Origin: Trema orientale
Lineage: Eukaryota; Streptophyta; Magnoliopsida; Rosales; Cannabaceae
DNA length: 64,000 bases
Reading direction: 5' to 3'
NCBI GenBank assembly: GCA_002914845.1
Contig: JXTC01000037.1
Location: 1,263,818 to 1,327,817 of the forward strand
Position 1 is the stretch's first letter. Every line of letters starts with the position of its first letter. Positions 47,695-59,585 of this stretch are shown one piece after another. A model generated the notes under the pieces. It saw only the letters and a list, made by a program, of their open reading frames with translations. It was not told the origin of the DNA and made no database searches. A program made the position numbers and the translations under genes.

Positions 47695-48159
47695 GAGTAA
47701 ATACCAATCTAGGAGAGCTGCATCCGACTTACTGTACAATAGAAAGAGTAGATAAATGACAAAGATTGGATTAAATACCAATCCATCAACTTTCACACCA
47801 TAATATAAGTAAAAAGATTTGATTCTGTTGTGTTTGGCTTGTAAATTTTAATCTTTAACTCTCAATGGTTGATTTTTTTATTTTCAAAATTAGATTTTAA
47901 ATGTGAAAATGAGTGTTTGTAAAAAAAAAAATGTCTATTTTTGGAATATGAGAAATGTATAAAGAAAAAAAGGTGGCTCTATTGTCACCTCTCTATTTAC
48001 TCTCTACACACTCTTTTTATTTAATTATTTTCCTACCAAATAAGTCCTTAATTAGAATTACGATTAAGTACAAAATTAGCCTGAGAAGGAGAAGCAATTT
48101 CTTAATATATAATTATATGAACAGACTTTGAACTTTATTGCTGGGTTAATAATAGGTTT

Positions 48160-48296
48160 TTTTTTTCATTTTTTCTTTTTTTTAGGAGAGTTAGAGATTA
48201 CAATTAATTGGGGAGAGGGGAGGAGGGCAGGCTTTGAACCCTGCACCTCAAACTTCTCTGAGAGAAGTATTTTCCACACGAGCTACTAGCTTATGG
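48160..48296 (-). mobile_element. tRNA-derived SINE, 137 bp
   Basis: On the minus strand: a box A-like AGTAGCTCGTGTGG, a box B-like GGGTTCAAAGCC, then a pyrimidine-rich stretch and an A-rich tail. It is flanked by the direct repeat TAATAATAGGTTT (48147-48159 and 48297-48309). Same family as 34158-34280, sharing AGCTCGTGTGG, AGAGAAG-TTT-G and GGGTTCAAA. Confidence 0.8.
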
Positions 48297-48506
48297 TAAT
48301 AATAGGTTTAATATAGATGAACTATTTTGCTTTTTACAATATTGAAATTTATAACATTCATTTTATCTATTGGAATAAAAACTATATTTTGGGCTCCAAT
48401 TTTTGGAAAGCCGTCTCACCTGAAAGAGTGATTTTTACTTGCAGTATCTTCTCTTGTATGTTTTCCACTTTACGTCATTTTGGCTTATCTATTCTTACAA
48501 CTTTTC

Positions 48507-49055
48507 TAGGGCTGGCAATTCGTGTTATCGTGTCGTGTTCGAGTCGACACGATTACGACACGACACGATAACACCTAACCCGAATACGACACGATTAATA
48601 AACGTGTCAAAAATTTAAACCCAAACACGACACGATTAATACACGTGTAACACGACACAACACGTGTAACCCGTTTAATAAACGTGTCATGTGTCATATT
48701 ATAACCCGTTTGGTACAATTATTCTAATTTAACACGATTATGCATTACTTAATTTAATTTTACTCCTATAAATATGCTTAGAATTAATCAAAATCACGTT
48801 TAATATATTAAAATATAAATAAATGTGTTGTATTAGAGTCGTATTGACACGACACGAAAACGACACATTTAATTAAACGGATTACACGGGCCATTTTCGG
48901 GTTAAGCGGATTAACCCGAAACCCACTCGTTTATTATACGTGTTACACGTGTCAACCCGAAATTGACACGAAAATTAAATGGATCACCCAAACTCATTTA
49001 TTTCGTGTCGTTTTCGAGTCGTATCGTCGTGTCGTGTAGAAAATTGCCAACCCTA
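48507..49055. mobile_element. Non-autonomous hAT element, 549 bp
   Basis: Inverted ends TAGGGCTGGCAATTCGTG and, from the right, TAGGGTTGGCAATTTTC, extended by repeated CGTGTCGTGT / ACACGACACG motifs. A perfect 8-bp target duplication AACTTTTC lies at 48499-48506 and 49056-49063, diagnostic of hAT. There is no transposase frame. The interior is unusually rich in CG dinucleotides for this region. Confidence 0.88.
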
Positions 49056-49063
49056 AACTTTTC

Positions 49064-50157
49064 CTTGTGAAGATTGTATTCAACCCACACACCCACTCAT
49101 AATTTACAGTCTTGACATATTTATGTTAATTTTGTGCTAGCTAGCTATGACTTTTTTTTTATTTTTTTAAAAATAAATTTCTTTTGGGATTTAATCTCCT
49201 TTATCCTTTTTTTTTTTTTTCCAGATAAAATCTTCTTTATCGTTTTGTTCTTGAACAAGTCATGTATTTTGTAATCATTTGAAGCCTATGAATAATGTGC
49301 CCGAACTTTTTGCCATACCAAGAATCAGTGAATCAGATTTTGATCATTTCTTTTTTTTTTTTTTTTTCAGGAAGTTAATTATGATTTGATCATAAAAGAT
49401 TGAATTACAAATAAAGTTGAAAGAAAATAGCTGAAGAGGTGAAAGGGCATGGAAATTTCAAAAGCTACTGGAGAAAATTAATGTGGGTGGGAAAAAGAAA
49501 AATATATGTTTTTTTTCTAGGAAAAATAGTTGTTTTTGTGGATTTTTTTTGGAATAAAGAGGGGTGTGATAAGAAAAAAATAAAATATAAAATTCTAAGT
49601 TATTGGTGGATTTAGAAAATGTGTGAAGATAGCAAATAGAAAAGTAGCAATAGAACCACCTAAAAAAAAAATGCATTAATTTAAAATACTTGTGCGATGC
49701 AAAAAGAAAAGTGACTGTACAGTGATCATTTGGTGATGCTTTAGAACTTCCCTTTTTTTTTTTCAATCTTCGAAAAGGAGTACTATGATAATTTTTTCAT
49801 GCCAAAGGTACAACCCAATCTAAAAAGGAAAAACAATTTGTATTCCTGTTATAAAACAACAAATAACTCGTTTATTTTGTCATCGCACCTCAATTACAAG
49901 AATTATTTCAAGCCATGCAACGACTTCTAAATACTATTTTATGGCCCTTATTGACAAGAAGAATACACTTGAAAAATTAACCGACATTTCGAAAATTCAC
50001 TCAGCAGAGTCGGGTTAAAAACGCCCAAAAAATAATCTAGCCCCTCTTATGGCACTGAGGAAAAACAGATCTGGTATCAATTTTACCAGAAACCAGCTAT
50101 TCCTAAATGTGATGCAACGAGAAATTCCAGATTGAACTCTTATGATATGGTAATAAT
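49064..50157. other. DEG2 3' flank and spacer
   Basis: AT-rich with several poly-T runs. It contains the DEG2 3' UTR (minus strand, just left of 50158). No other gene or repeat was recognised. Confidence 0.5.
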
Positions 50158-53100
50158 TTATGTCCAAAGGAGCCCGTCGAAACCAATTTCGAAATTTGAA
50201 ACTGGGCTGTCCCCATAATCCTGGTCTAATGATTGGTTGTCTCCCAGTGAGTCCACGTACGGTTCCAACAGATCGGAAGATCTTTCTGATGGAATACCAT
50301 AATCTTTGAGAATGCAGGGCGAAGCAGCTACCGCTGCTTCTCTCTCCAAGACAGCAATATAGTTGTCTTCAAATTCAAAAACCAAATACTTGTCCTTGCA
50401 TGCTGATTAAGTGCACGTAACAATTAAGAACCAGAGGGGTAAAAGAAAGACAAAGCCAAGAGGAGAAAAAGGTTAAGGCCTTAAGGGGGCTTTATCACTT
50501 ACAATCTACAAGATGTGCCAAGTGATGAATGTTTCTTATTCGCATTCCGTTTAGCTTCAGAACCTGCAATTGACATTTCAGCTCAAAATGTGTACAGTAT
50601 ATGATTGGCATAAACATGCTAAAGCTGTCAAACAGGCCTATTAGCTAACTTGCCTGCTGATTGCTCATATCCTCATATCCAATGTTGACTTCATTTGCTA
50701 AGACCTATTAGTAAGAAAGAAAAGGTAAAAACAGAACACAAGTATTTAGATAATAAAATCACCAGTGAACTTTGTAACGATTTCACGCAATGCAAAATGA
50801 CGACTCCACTGCAATCATCAAAAAAAAAAAAAAAAAGAGGAAATAGAACAACTGTCATAAGCCCATCTCAAAAGCATTTATGGAATCACAAATGAAAAGG
50901 GCATGTTCCCCCTGATAAGCAATGAAGCACAGTAAAAGAAAAGTGGACAGAATGCTCCATGGATGAACCCACAGGATTCAGCTATAAACTCACAGCCATG
51001 CAGGACTGAAAAAAAGGAATCTCACCACCCAATGCATACTGATGAAGAAAAAATGATTTAACTTACCTGGGATAAGAGTACAATCTGCTCCCCTTTGAAC
51101 CTAGCCAAAGAGTAACGAGCCTTTGCCAACAGTTTCAACTAAACAAAAAAGAGACCACGTAATTAGCTTTCAGACCACAATTTATGCTATAATTCAATAT
51201 AGCACGAAATATTTTTCTTAAGACTGCCTTATAATTCACAACATACCCCGATAGAGTCTTCGCACTCCTCCCTGTCAAAAGAATAGAAGATAAGAAAGAA
51301 ATGTAAGTGCAAATGCTATCAGCTAGAGCAATCTCTACGGGTAAAGAACACATGTAGGAAGATGTTGTGTATGTTTCCAAGTTCCAAAAAACAAATATAA
51401 CATACTCGATCAGTGGTTCTGAGAGTGGAGTAAAAACCAAACCAGCAATGATCAAGTAGGAAGGCTGACCTCCATCAATATGATAAGGGACCTAGTAAAA
51501 GGAACACAAACTAAATAGCATTAGAAAATTTTATGACAAGATTCAAGTAATTGACTACAAAAAATTCAAATGAGCAAGATGTAACTAACTTGATCTAACT
51601 AACTTACCAAATGCACTCGTGGATTCAAAACTACTTTGACTTTCATAAAGTCCCCTGCTCTAATAATACCAAGCTCTGCAACATCACCGGCAAATCTGTA
51701 GAGCACCAGAACATTATTGATTGAATTTGAGCATAAAAGTTGGAAAAACTATAACACGGATGATGGAAGGAAGTAGGACAGCAAGGCAAAAGTTCCCAGT
51801 AGGATATTGGAATTTGTTGTTATCGACTCTAAAATTCCATAAAAAGCAATATGAATAAAGCTTTCTAAATAAATTTTTCACAGATCAGAAGGCATTACTT
51901 TTGGCTTATGAGATATCGGAATGCAATACGCTCATTTGATCGGAATGGCACTGTTCCTTCACTTCCTACATGAACATCATCAAAGCTAACAATCACGTCC
52001 CCCTGGAAAGAACAAGACCTAGTATGTTACAAACATACAAAAAATTCGGCACAGCAAGAGTTCAAGCAGATGCTTAGTGATATGTTTTTTGTCTATTAAG
52101 TAATAATCATAGAAAACTACAAAAAAATTCAGAAATAGTAAATTGATGAGACACGTGTTCAGTAAATTCCATGTTCATAAGAAGTCCTTTATTAAACTTA
52201 AAAATTGCAATATACACATTCTTGAGTAGCTTTTTTCGATGCTCAGGAAAATAGCTCAGCAATCCTTCCTTCCTGTACAACATATTGTGTCAAGTTTTTT
52301 TTTTGGGGGGCCCTTGCTCCCACTTTAAGTTTCAAGTTTCCCTTCGAATCCAGTACAAATTCAGAATATTCAAACACAAAGTTTTAATATTAACCAGTGA
52401 ACCAAAAAGCTGAGTGTACTGAGGAACCACCAGAATGATGATATAAGGTTCCCTTTAATTAACTGTCTCAACTCTTAAGTAGTCCATGTGTAACTTTAAG
52501 TACAGAAAGTTCCTAGAAGCTACAAATGACCAGCATACCTGCTTTAAGACGTTATGTGCATCTGCAGTGGGTTCAACTCTGCGCACCAAAACACCCTGCA
52601 CCAAGACACCCAAGGAAATTATTATGCCTAGCAGATATAGCGCCATCAAATTCAGATGAATAATAAGTAAATATCCATCGTTGCAAATGTGAACGTAGAG
52701 ATATCATGAGAAAGAAGTAGATTATGCAATCAAGGGTGGCCTGATATCAAACTTCATAAAGCAAACTGTTTAATTTATTATTCTTTTTTCTCCTTATTTT
52801 GCTTCAGAGTGCTGACCGCTGGTTGCCTAATGCCTATGAATCAAATCCTCTATGATTTCATGCTAACAACAATCTTTTAAACACACTTTCCGCCACCAAA
52901 TAAGCAACTTCTTCCATATTGAATAACAAAGAAACCACTTTTCCAATCCTAGACATGAACTAGAGAAGGTCATTGCAGGCTAACATTGTACATGTTTCAA
53001 CCTATACAATCACCCGATTTCTTTGGATATACACTAAGCATGTGTTCAGCTCCACATGTAAAAACTAAATGTCAACTGTACCTTCAAGCATGCAAGTAAC

Positions 53101-56100
53101 GCTTTAGATGTTGTAACATACCTCACTAGATTTTACTTTCAAGCAAGCACGTAGTGCAGGATTCTCCAACTTTTGCAACAATACGCCAAGACAAGGGAAA
53201 CCTGGAAATCAGAGGATGTACAGATAATTTGGGATCTGGGATTTCAATGAAGTTGCAAGTTCAAGGAATGAATTGATCCTAATCACAAGGGAGAGAGAAA
53301 GAAGACAGAAGATGCACCATTTACAAAGATGAACTCAAAAGAGCTTCCCACCTGTGTACTTGCCGTTTCTCTCATAGTCATTCAAAAAATGAGACACCAC
53401 TGTAGTTGGAATCACATATCCAATATTCTCAGCCTCTTCAGATCTGTAGACCTAAACAAAGTGTCTTGTAAACAAATAATACGGGAACATGAAGGAAAAA
53501 ATAACAGACTTTCACTGCCTTCACAAAAGAGAAAAAATATAAAAACAGGTAGATGAAATCATGAAGCAAAGAATCCTATTCAATCTGATGTACATAATGC
53601 AACATCTCTACGGCAGCTAGAGTCAACCCATAAGTTATAGAACAAGAGAAAGGAAAAATCAGAGAGCATAAATAAAATCTTGACAGTGAGACAGAAAGTT
53701 TACCTGAAACGCCACACCAATGCACTCCCCTTGGTCATTGAATGCAGGACCACCACTATTACCTAAAATCTAAGGAAGTATAAGATATGGCTCAAAGAGA
53801 CAAAGAAGAATGTGTTGTTGGGTGGAGGAAACATTATAATTAGAAAAAAGTTGGAAATATTGAGGCAGCTGAACATTTGTAATGGAAAAATAACTAAATC
53901 GATAAAGTAGTAACACAATCAAACAGAACCGTGAATTCAGATACAACGCACCAGGATTTATTGCTGCATCAATTTGTATGCCCAACAAATCAGATGATCC
54001 ATGGGCATAAGACGTAACCTGATCACACAAAATCATAGAAACTAATGTATATGAGTGTTTCTATGAGTCTGACACCAGCTTAACACAAAGGCATATTAGA
54101 TAACATCAAAGTGTTATGAATGGTAGAGCCAAATGAGCACAAGAACACATGTCAGTTTGCAGTTAGAAATCCATAAATAATATGATTGCATTCATACCTC
54201 TATACGTGATACAACACCCTTAGTCACAGAGATGGTGTCTCCTCCAAGGGGATATCCTACAACAGTTACTGCATCCTGCTCATTGAGAGTGACACAATGC
54301 TTACAGAATGATGTAGTACTACCAAATGGATAGACAATTATGTATTCTAAATCTTCATTTGACATCTTTTATTAGCTAAACTAATATCATTGCAGTATCT
54401 GAGGAAATTGTACAGCTAAATAAACTTGGCTGGTATTATGAAAAATAATAAACAAAACATTCAGTATGAGGTATATACATAAGGGAATCCCTCGTGAGAG
54501 TGATGTTGGTATATTTGAAGCCAGATTTGTGCCAAGTCAGGAATAACGAAGAATAAACAAACAAACTAGGATAAACCCAGAATGTAACGGAAATCACACT
54601 ATGTATGCTCAATAATTTGGTAGTCTAAAATTATAACTTTTAAATAAACCTATAGCTATTTGGCAATTCATCTTACACTCAACAAGAAATATTTCAATCA
54701 AGTCTTTCACTAATCATTTTATTAGCTCTTTGGCCTTCAGTAATATACATAAAGATGCAAGGGACATTAGAAACTAAGCAAAGAAGAACATCCATATACA
54801 GTTGATGAATATTAAACCATCCCACCAAGGATTAGGGTAATTTAAACCTGAAGATGTGGCAAACGTCCCAATTGAAGTGGTTCAGCTCCTTCCCAGAATT
54901 CCTTGCTTTCTACTGAGAGCAAAGCTATATCACAATCAACACCTCTGGCTAAAACCTGCAGTTAGTTCACAAAGAGAAAACTAAGCTGCACGCCTGCACC
55001 ATTTCATCAATGATATCCATGGACCAATTTAACTAAACTATTTTCGGCTAAAAAGAAATATATACAACATTTTAGAAAAAAGGAGAGCCTTAAAATCAAT
55101 CATAATACGACAGAAATGAAACAACCAAGACTCATCCAGGTAGTCACAGAAAAATGATAAAAATTCTGTTAAGGAGATATACCCTGGCAACATATTTGGT
55201 GTCATCTCCCCTTCTCTTCACCTTAACCTGAAATCATTTCAAAGAGAGGAGAAAAATGAGTCGCTTTTAGCACACATTGTTGAGCAAATTCACCAAAACA
55301 AAATCAGGATTAGCAATTGGATTTTCTAATCACACACTTCCTTAAACTCCAAAAGTTAAAAAATTCAGATGACCTCGGGCAATAGCTACTTGCAAACACC
55401 ACAAATTATATTGTCCAATGCTTGAATCTGGTCTTATCTACCAATTTGAAATAAATTGCAAAGACATATGTGATTACTATCCGTAAAGAAAAGAAAGGAG
55501 AAAAATCACATAAGACAGATTTTTGATTTAGTTGAGAGTATGATAAGACAAGTCTATCAACTCAATGGTGTTTCTAAAACTCCTTTTTTTATTAGATACA
55601 TAGAAACCGTTTTTTTCCAAGGACAATGTCTTATTTTGTTACATAGCTATAAAAATACGTACAACATAGTACATTACCTGTGTTTCATGTTCAACACAAT
55701 GTGCATTTGTCAAAAGCTTCCCATCCCCGATCATAAAAGCACTGCATAAAGAAACATATAGCTTTACCGAACGAGGTGTTATTTCACAAATTAATAGAAG
55801 AATGTTCCAAACTTGCCTTCCGGTACTTGTAAATTGTCTTTGTTTTTGCCAAGGAAGAGAGTAGTCAGGCGCAGTATGTGTGCAGTAAACCTTCAAAAAC
55901 ATCAAAGAAATAAGAGATTTCACTTGAAAAAGAATATTCTGCAAGTTTGTCACATTCAGATGATGGGATTCATAAGCAAAGACACTCTGATAATAGTTAG
56001 TATGCACTAAAAGGAGCTTCGATGTTCCATAATTGCTGCTCCAACAAGATTCCAACTCCCATTAAAAAAATGTGCATACAGGTTCACATAGCATGATAGG

Positions 56101-57423
56101 GAAAATAATTTAATTAACTATCGTAATTCACCCTTGGAACATCAATATGGCACTCCTGTGCAAAACCGAGATGCAACCACAAAAATCGAAAAAAGAAATT
56201 CTACCTTAACAACAGCATTAAGAAAAGCCGTGTCTTGAAGATTTCCCGGTTCAACCTGAGATTAAACACAATCATCCAATCAAGAAAAAAAAAAAAATTC
56301 GAAACACGAGGACAAGAAACAAGCACTCTCTGAACTGGCTCCTAAAACAGTGATACAGTGGAATCAAAATACTTCATAGAGTATCAACTTTTGCTTAAAT
56401 TCAAAAAATTGCCCTTACTCACTCTTCTACACATGTCTCTTGTTGTACTTTTGCTCTATATCAATATCCTGGATTAGCAGCATATCCTAAAACTATTACC
56501 CAATAATACATTCTGCTCTTCATATGTGTCTCTGTGTGTATATGTGTGTGTGTGTGTGTATATATAATCATACAAGTTACCATAGCTGCATTTCTCAAGT
56601 GGTTTCTGATGCAGAACAAGAGTGAGAATTTAGAAGAGAGAAAAGAGAAAGATTTAGAAAGAAGAAGAGAAAGAATTTTGAAAATAAGGCAAGAATTAAG
56701 AGAAGAAGAGAAAACTTATAGCTTGTATTTCATTAATAAAGTCTCTTGAACAAAACTACGAAACTAACAAGTTCTAGAAACAATCATAAAAATGAAACAT
56801 TAAACTAGTTACTCAAAACTAAATAAAACATAATAATAATCCTAAAATACTCTAATCAATAATGATAATAATAACAACAATATTATTATATATTCCTAGT
56901 TTATCTCATTCATATTCCTCATCAGGTTCCTTAGCAACATCATATACATACCTGTTGCTCTTTTCCATCGAACACAAACTCTTTCTTGTCTTTCCTTTGC
57001 ATTCCAAATGGTTTATAAGCTGTGGTTTGAGGCTGTCCAACATCCCCTCTACCTTTATACCCATCTGCGTATAAAGTAGCCCATTCATTCTTAGAAGATG
57101 ACCTACCTCGAAATTCTTTTCCACTGCCTGGTTCCTTCTGCATTTTCCAACCCAAAAAAAAAAAAAAAAAAAAAACCCATTAGTTGAAAATGGACACCGA
57201 CCCATGTTCGAATCTTGGGAGAAAGAACTGGGAAAACTAGGGTTCTAACCTCTCTGCTGGATTTAGCAGAAGAAGACGAAGATGAAGAGCCTTTTCTATT
57301 GGGAGTGAGTGAACAAAAGGGAGGTTGCACCGTGGCGAAGCGGCGTTGGGTAGAAACACAGCAACGGAGCTTAACGGTGGAGGTGAGCACAGAGAAGCAG
57401 CAGTTGCTTACTGCTGCCGCCAT
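50158..57423 (-). CDS. DEG2: Protease Do-like 2, chloroplast (Deg/HtrA serine protease with PDZ domains)
   Basis: A stroma-facing Deg/HtrA protease linked to thylakoid protein quality control. In transcript order the 21 coding exons are 57250-57423, 56952-57137, 56205-56255, 55817-55890, 55678-55741, 55183-55227, 54848-54955, 54198-54275, 53952-54018, 53704-53762, 53352-53451, 53122-53201, 52539-52595, 51899-52002, 51608-51695, 51406-51491, 51247-51271, 51067-51138, 50654-50704, 50503-50563, 50158-50402. They join in frame to 624 residues. The N-terminus ([13 protein letters not shown], Ser/Arg-rich) is a plastid transit peptide. The catalytic triad is His176 (TNAHCVEH), Asp207 (VDCDIALL) and Ser285 (GNSGGP). 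PDZ segments follow ([22 protein letters not shown]-like, [10 protein letters not shown]). Introns after exons 4 and 19 begin with GC (AAG/GCAAGT, CAG/GCAAGT). Exon 17 is only 25 nt. Matches DEG2 of Arabidopsis almost throughout, as remembered. Confidence 0.97.
55742..55816 (-). other. 75-nt GC-AG intron, open and in frame, in DEG2
   Basis: Intron 4 starts GCAAGT and ends TGCAG on the minus strand. Its length is a multiple of three and it has no stop in the gene's frame, so retention would add 25 residues between STG and AFMIGDG, 14 residues before the catalytic His. Confidence 0.9.
56543..56558. repeat. TG microsatellite in DEG2 intron 2
   Basis: Eight TG units in the 696-bp intron 2, next to a TATATA run. 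The rest of the intron (56640-56720) is a purine-rich GAAGAAGAGA tract that may be transposon debris, but I could not pair it with anything. Confidence 0.7.
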
Positions 57424-57949
57424 TGGAGACTTAAAGAAGTCGAAGCAAGCTTGCTACTCTACTGTTCTCACTGATTTGAAAAAACTGAAGCTGAAGCTGG
57501 TTTCGTTTCCCTTATCCTATTCCTCACTTTGATTAGTACAAGAAGCAAATAAGACTAGATTAGATTATAGATTATAAATTATAGATTATAGATAGGGTCG
57601 CACTGGCATGCTTTAGTTTTGGCGCCTCGGTTGTTGTTTTGACCAATTAGAATGAGATCACGTTCCAAAACATGTTGGAGCCCATTTTGTGTTCAGGTGG
57701 GCCTGGCCCATTATTCAAGCAAAACAAAAATATTTGGGCCCAGCCCAATTTACATTCTGATAAATTTGAAGTAAAAAAACAAAATTTAACTTGACTAGTC
57801 TGTATTTGCAAAATAGATATATAAAACATATAAAATGATTTTGAATTAGATTCTACGAGCATCCAAGACTAATGAATATCACATGGGGCTCGTTTAGGAT
57901 TGATTATGGATACTGCTTTAAAAGTGGTTAGCAAAAAAATCGAGAGTAT
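57424..57949 (-). other. DEG2 upstream region
   Basis: Presumptive promoter and leader of DEG2. It has a short TAGATTATAGATTATA-type repeat at 57555-57592. No clear TATA box at a typical distance was chosen. Confidence 0.35.
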
Positions 57950-58244
57950 GGGGCGTTTGGAATGTTCCTGCTTTTGGTTAGCATATTCTAAAAATTGCTA
58001 TGTAACCGCTAATTTAAGCAGAATTTGAAAAATATGGTAAGTGTTACTTTTCAAAGCTGATTATTCTTTTCATAATACAAATTATTTAAAATATCATTTT
58101 ACAACACACATAATTTATAATTTACCAAATACTTAGATGTTGTTTTTATACAACACAACAATTTTGTAGATTAAATTTACCAAATGCCTAAACTTTTTTT
58201 CTCACGGCTACAACACAACACATCAATACCAAATAAACTACCCC
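57950..58244. mobile_element. MITE with GTTTGG-type termini (copy 2)
   Basis: 295 bp, starting GGGGCGTTTGGAATGTTCC and ending AATAAACTACCCC, so both ends read GGGG inward. The interior matches the reverse complement of 10521-10865. The flanks (GAGAGTAT and poly-A) show no duplication, so the exact ends or class remain open. Confidence 0.6.
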
Positions 58245-58843
58245 AAAAAAAAAAAAAAAGATGCTTGGAAATGAGAGTTCTTGGGTGTTCATTACTCTCA
58301 TCAACTTTATATTGAATGGTCAGTGAGTTTTTACCGTACAGGAAAACAACGCGTTCTTGGTGTGGTTGCAGAGAGAAGAATAATCCATGCTAAGAGAGAT
58401 TGTTGGAAAAAAAAAAAAAAAAGAAGAAGAAGAAGAAGAAGATAAAACGACTTAGGCCTGATAGAGCAGTCAATCCTATTAGTACAGGTATAAGTGAGTC
58501 TTAGTAGAAAGGCATTAAGGACCGTTCATGTGGGCAAGTTGTCAAACAATGTAAAATCTTGAATTTGCATCGTCTTTTTGCCACTTTTAACACTATAATT
58601 ATCATTGGAAGTATAGTGTCATATGAACTAATGGGCCGAAAAAAAAGGCATAGATTGGGATTGAAAGTATGGCCGAAATATCTAAAGGTAGAAAAGCCTC
58701 ATATAGTTTGGTTGTGTCACAGTAACATTCACTCTTAATAAAATCATAAACTTTGGAGCATGAAGGTCTCAGAGCGTATTAAAAGGTTCAAAGGAACAGG
58801 GTCTTGGTATCTAAGTATCACTTTGACATGGGATAATAGTACC

Positions 58844-59030
58844 GAGTAATGCTAAGGAAATAAACAAATTACACACAAAATTTACACACATTGACATGAC
58901 ATGTATATTAACCACACATATATATGGTGTGGTCCTATTTTTTTTAAAAAAAATATGAATAATTAAAATACATATCATGTCAATATGTGTGAGCTTTATA
59001 CGTAATTTATGTGTGTCCCTAACATTATTC
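58844..59030. mobile_element. Inverted-repeat MITE, about 187 bp
   Basis: The left end GAGTAATGCTAAGG pairs with GAATAATGTTAGGG from the right, followed by AATTACACACAAAATTTACA versus AATTACGTATAAAGCTCACA and then ACATTGACATGACATG versus ATATTGACATGATATG. Flanks TAATAGTACC and GTATAGCACT agree only in part. Confidence 0.65.
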
Positions 59031-59405
59031 GTATAGCACTTACACCCACTTGATACTCCTACTTGATATTGCAACCTTTTTGATCAGTAATACATGGCCC
59101 CATAGTACACTCCGCCAAGTAAGAGATGGGAATATAAATTTGCAAATTAACAGTTAAAAGAGATGGAATAGATTGTGGGCAACAATTAACCTAAATTACA
59201 TCTCTTTTGTTGAGGTAATATATATAATTATATATGGATGGTGCAAAATACCCAACCTTGCAAGTTTGCCCCGCATTAATTGGGGCATGAAAAAATGGTC
59301 CCGCTATAAACCTACCCTATTTAGATTTTTTTTTTCATTTTCTTTTAATTGGCATTGTTTTGAGAAAATTTGATTAAAAAACCATAAATGTTGACTTTAT
59401 TTTTA

Positions 59406-59576
59406 GGGTGCGTCTACAGTAGGGGCGCCCTACGTAGGGTCCTGTCTATTCACCGTTGGATGAGAATCTGTATATAAATAGATTCTCCACAGATTCCCGT
59501 TATTCCCCACAGATTCCCATCCAACGATAATTAAGGCATGACCCTACGTAGGGACGCCCCTACCGTAGCCATCCCC
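59406..59576. mobile_element. Mutator-like MITE, 171 bp, with perfect 9-bp target duplication
   Basis: Inverted ends of about 40 bp: GGGTGCGTCTACAGTAGGGG and, from the right, GGGGATGGCTACGGTAGGGG, each followed by CG-CCCTACGTAGGGTC. It is flanked by TTATTTTTA at 59397-59405 and 59577-59585. A second inner pair (CCGTTGGATGAGAATCTG and CGTTGGATGGGAATCTG) makes the whole element one hairpin. Confidence 0.85.
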
Positions 59577-59585
59577 TTATTTTTA

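Noticed and set aside
49458-49766. A 102-codon Phe-rich frame on minus
   Set aside because: Composition comes from poly-A/T tracts; no domain, splice or codon signal.
55639-56055. A single long DEG2 exon across 55639-56055
   Set aside because: It would add residues absent from the family. Clean splice sites give the expected peptide, although retention is possible for the 75-nt intron.
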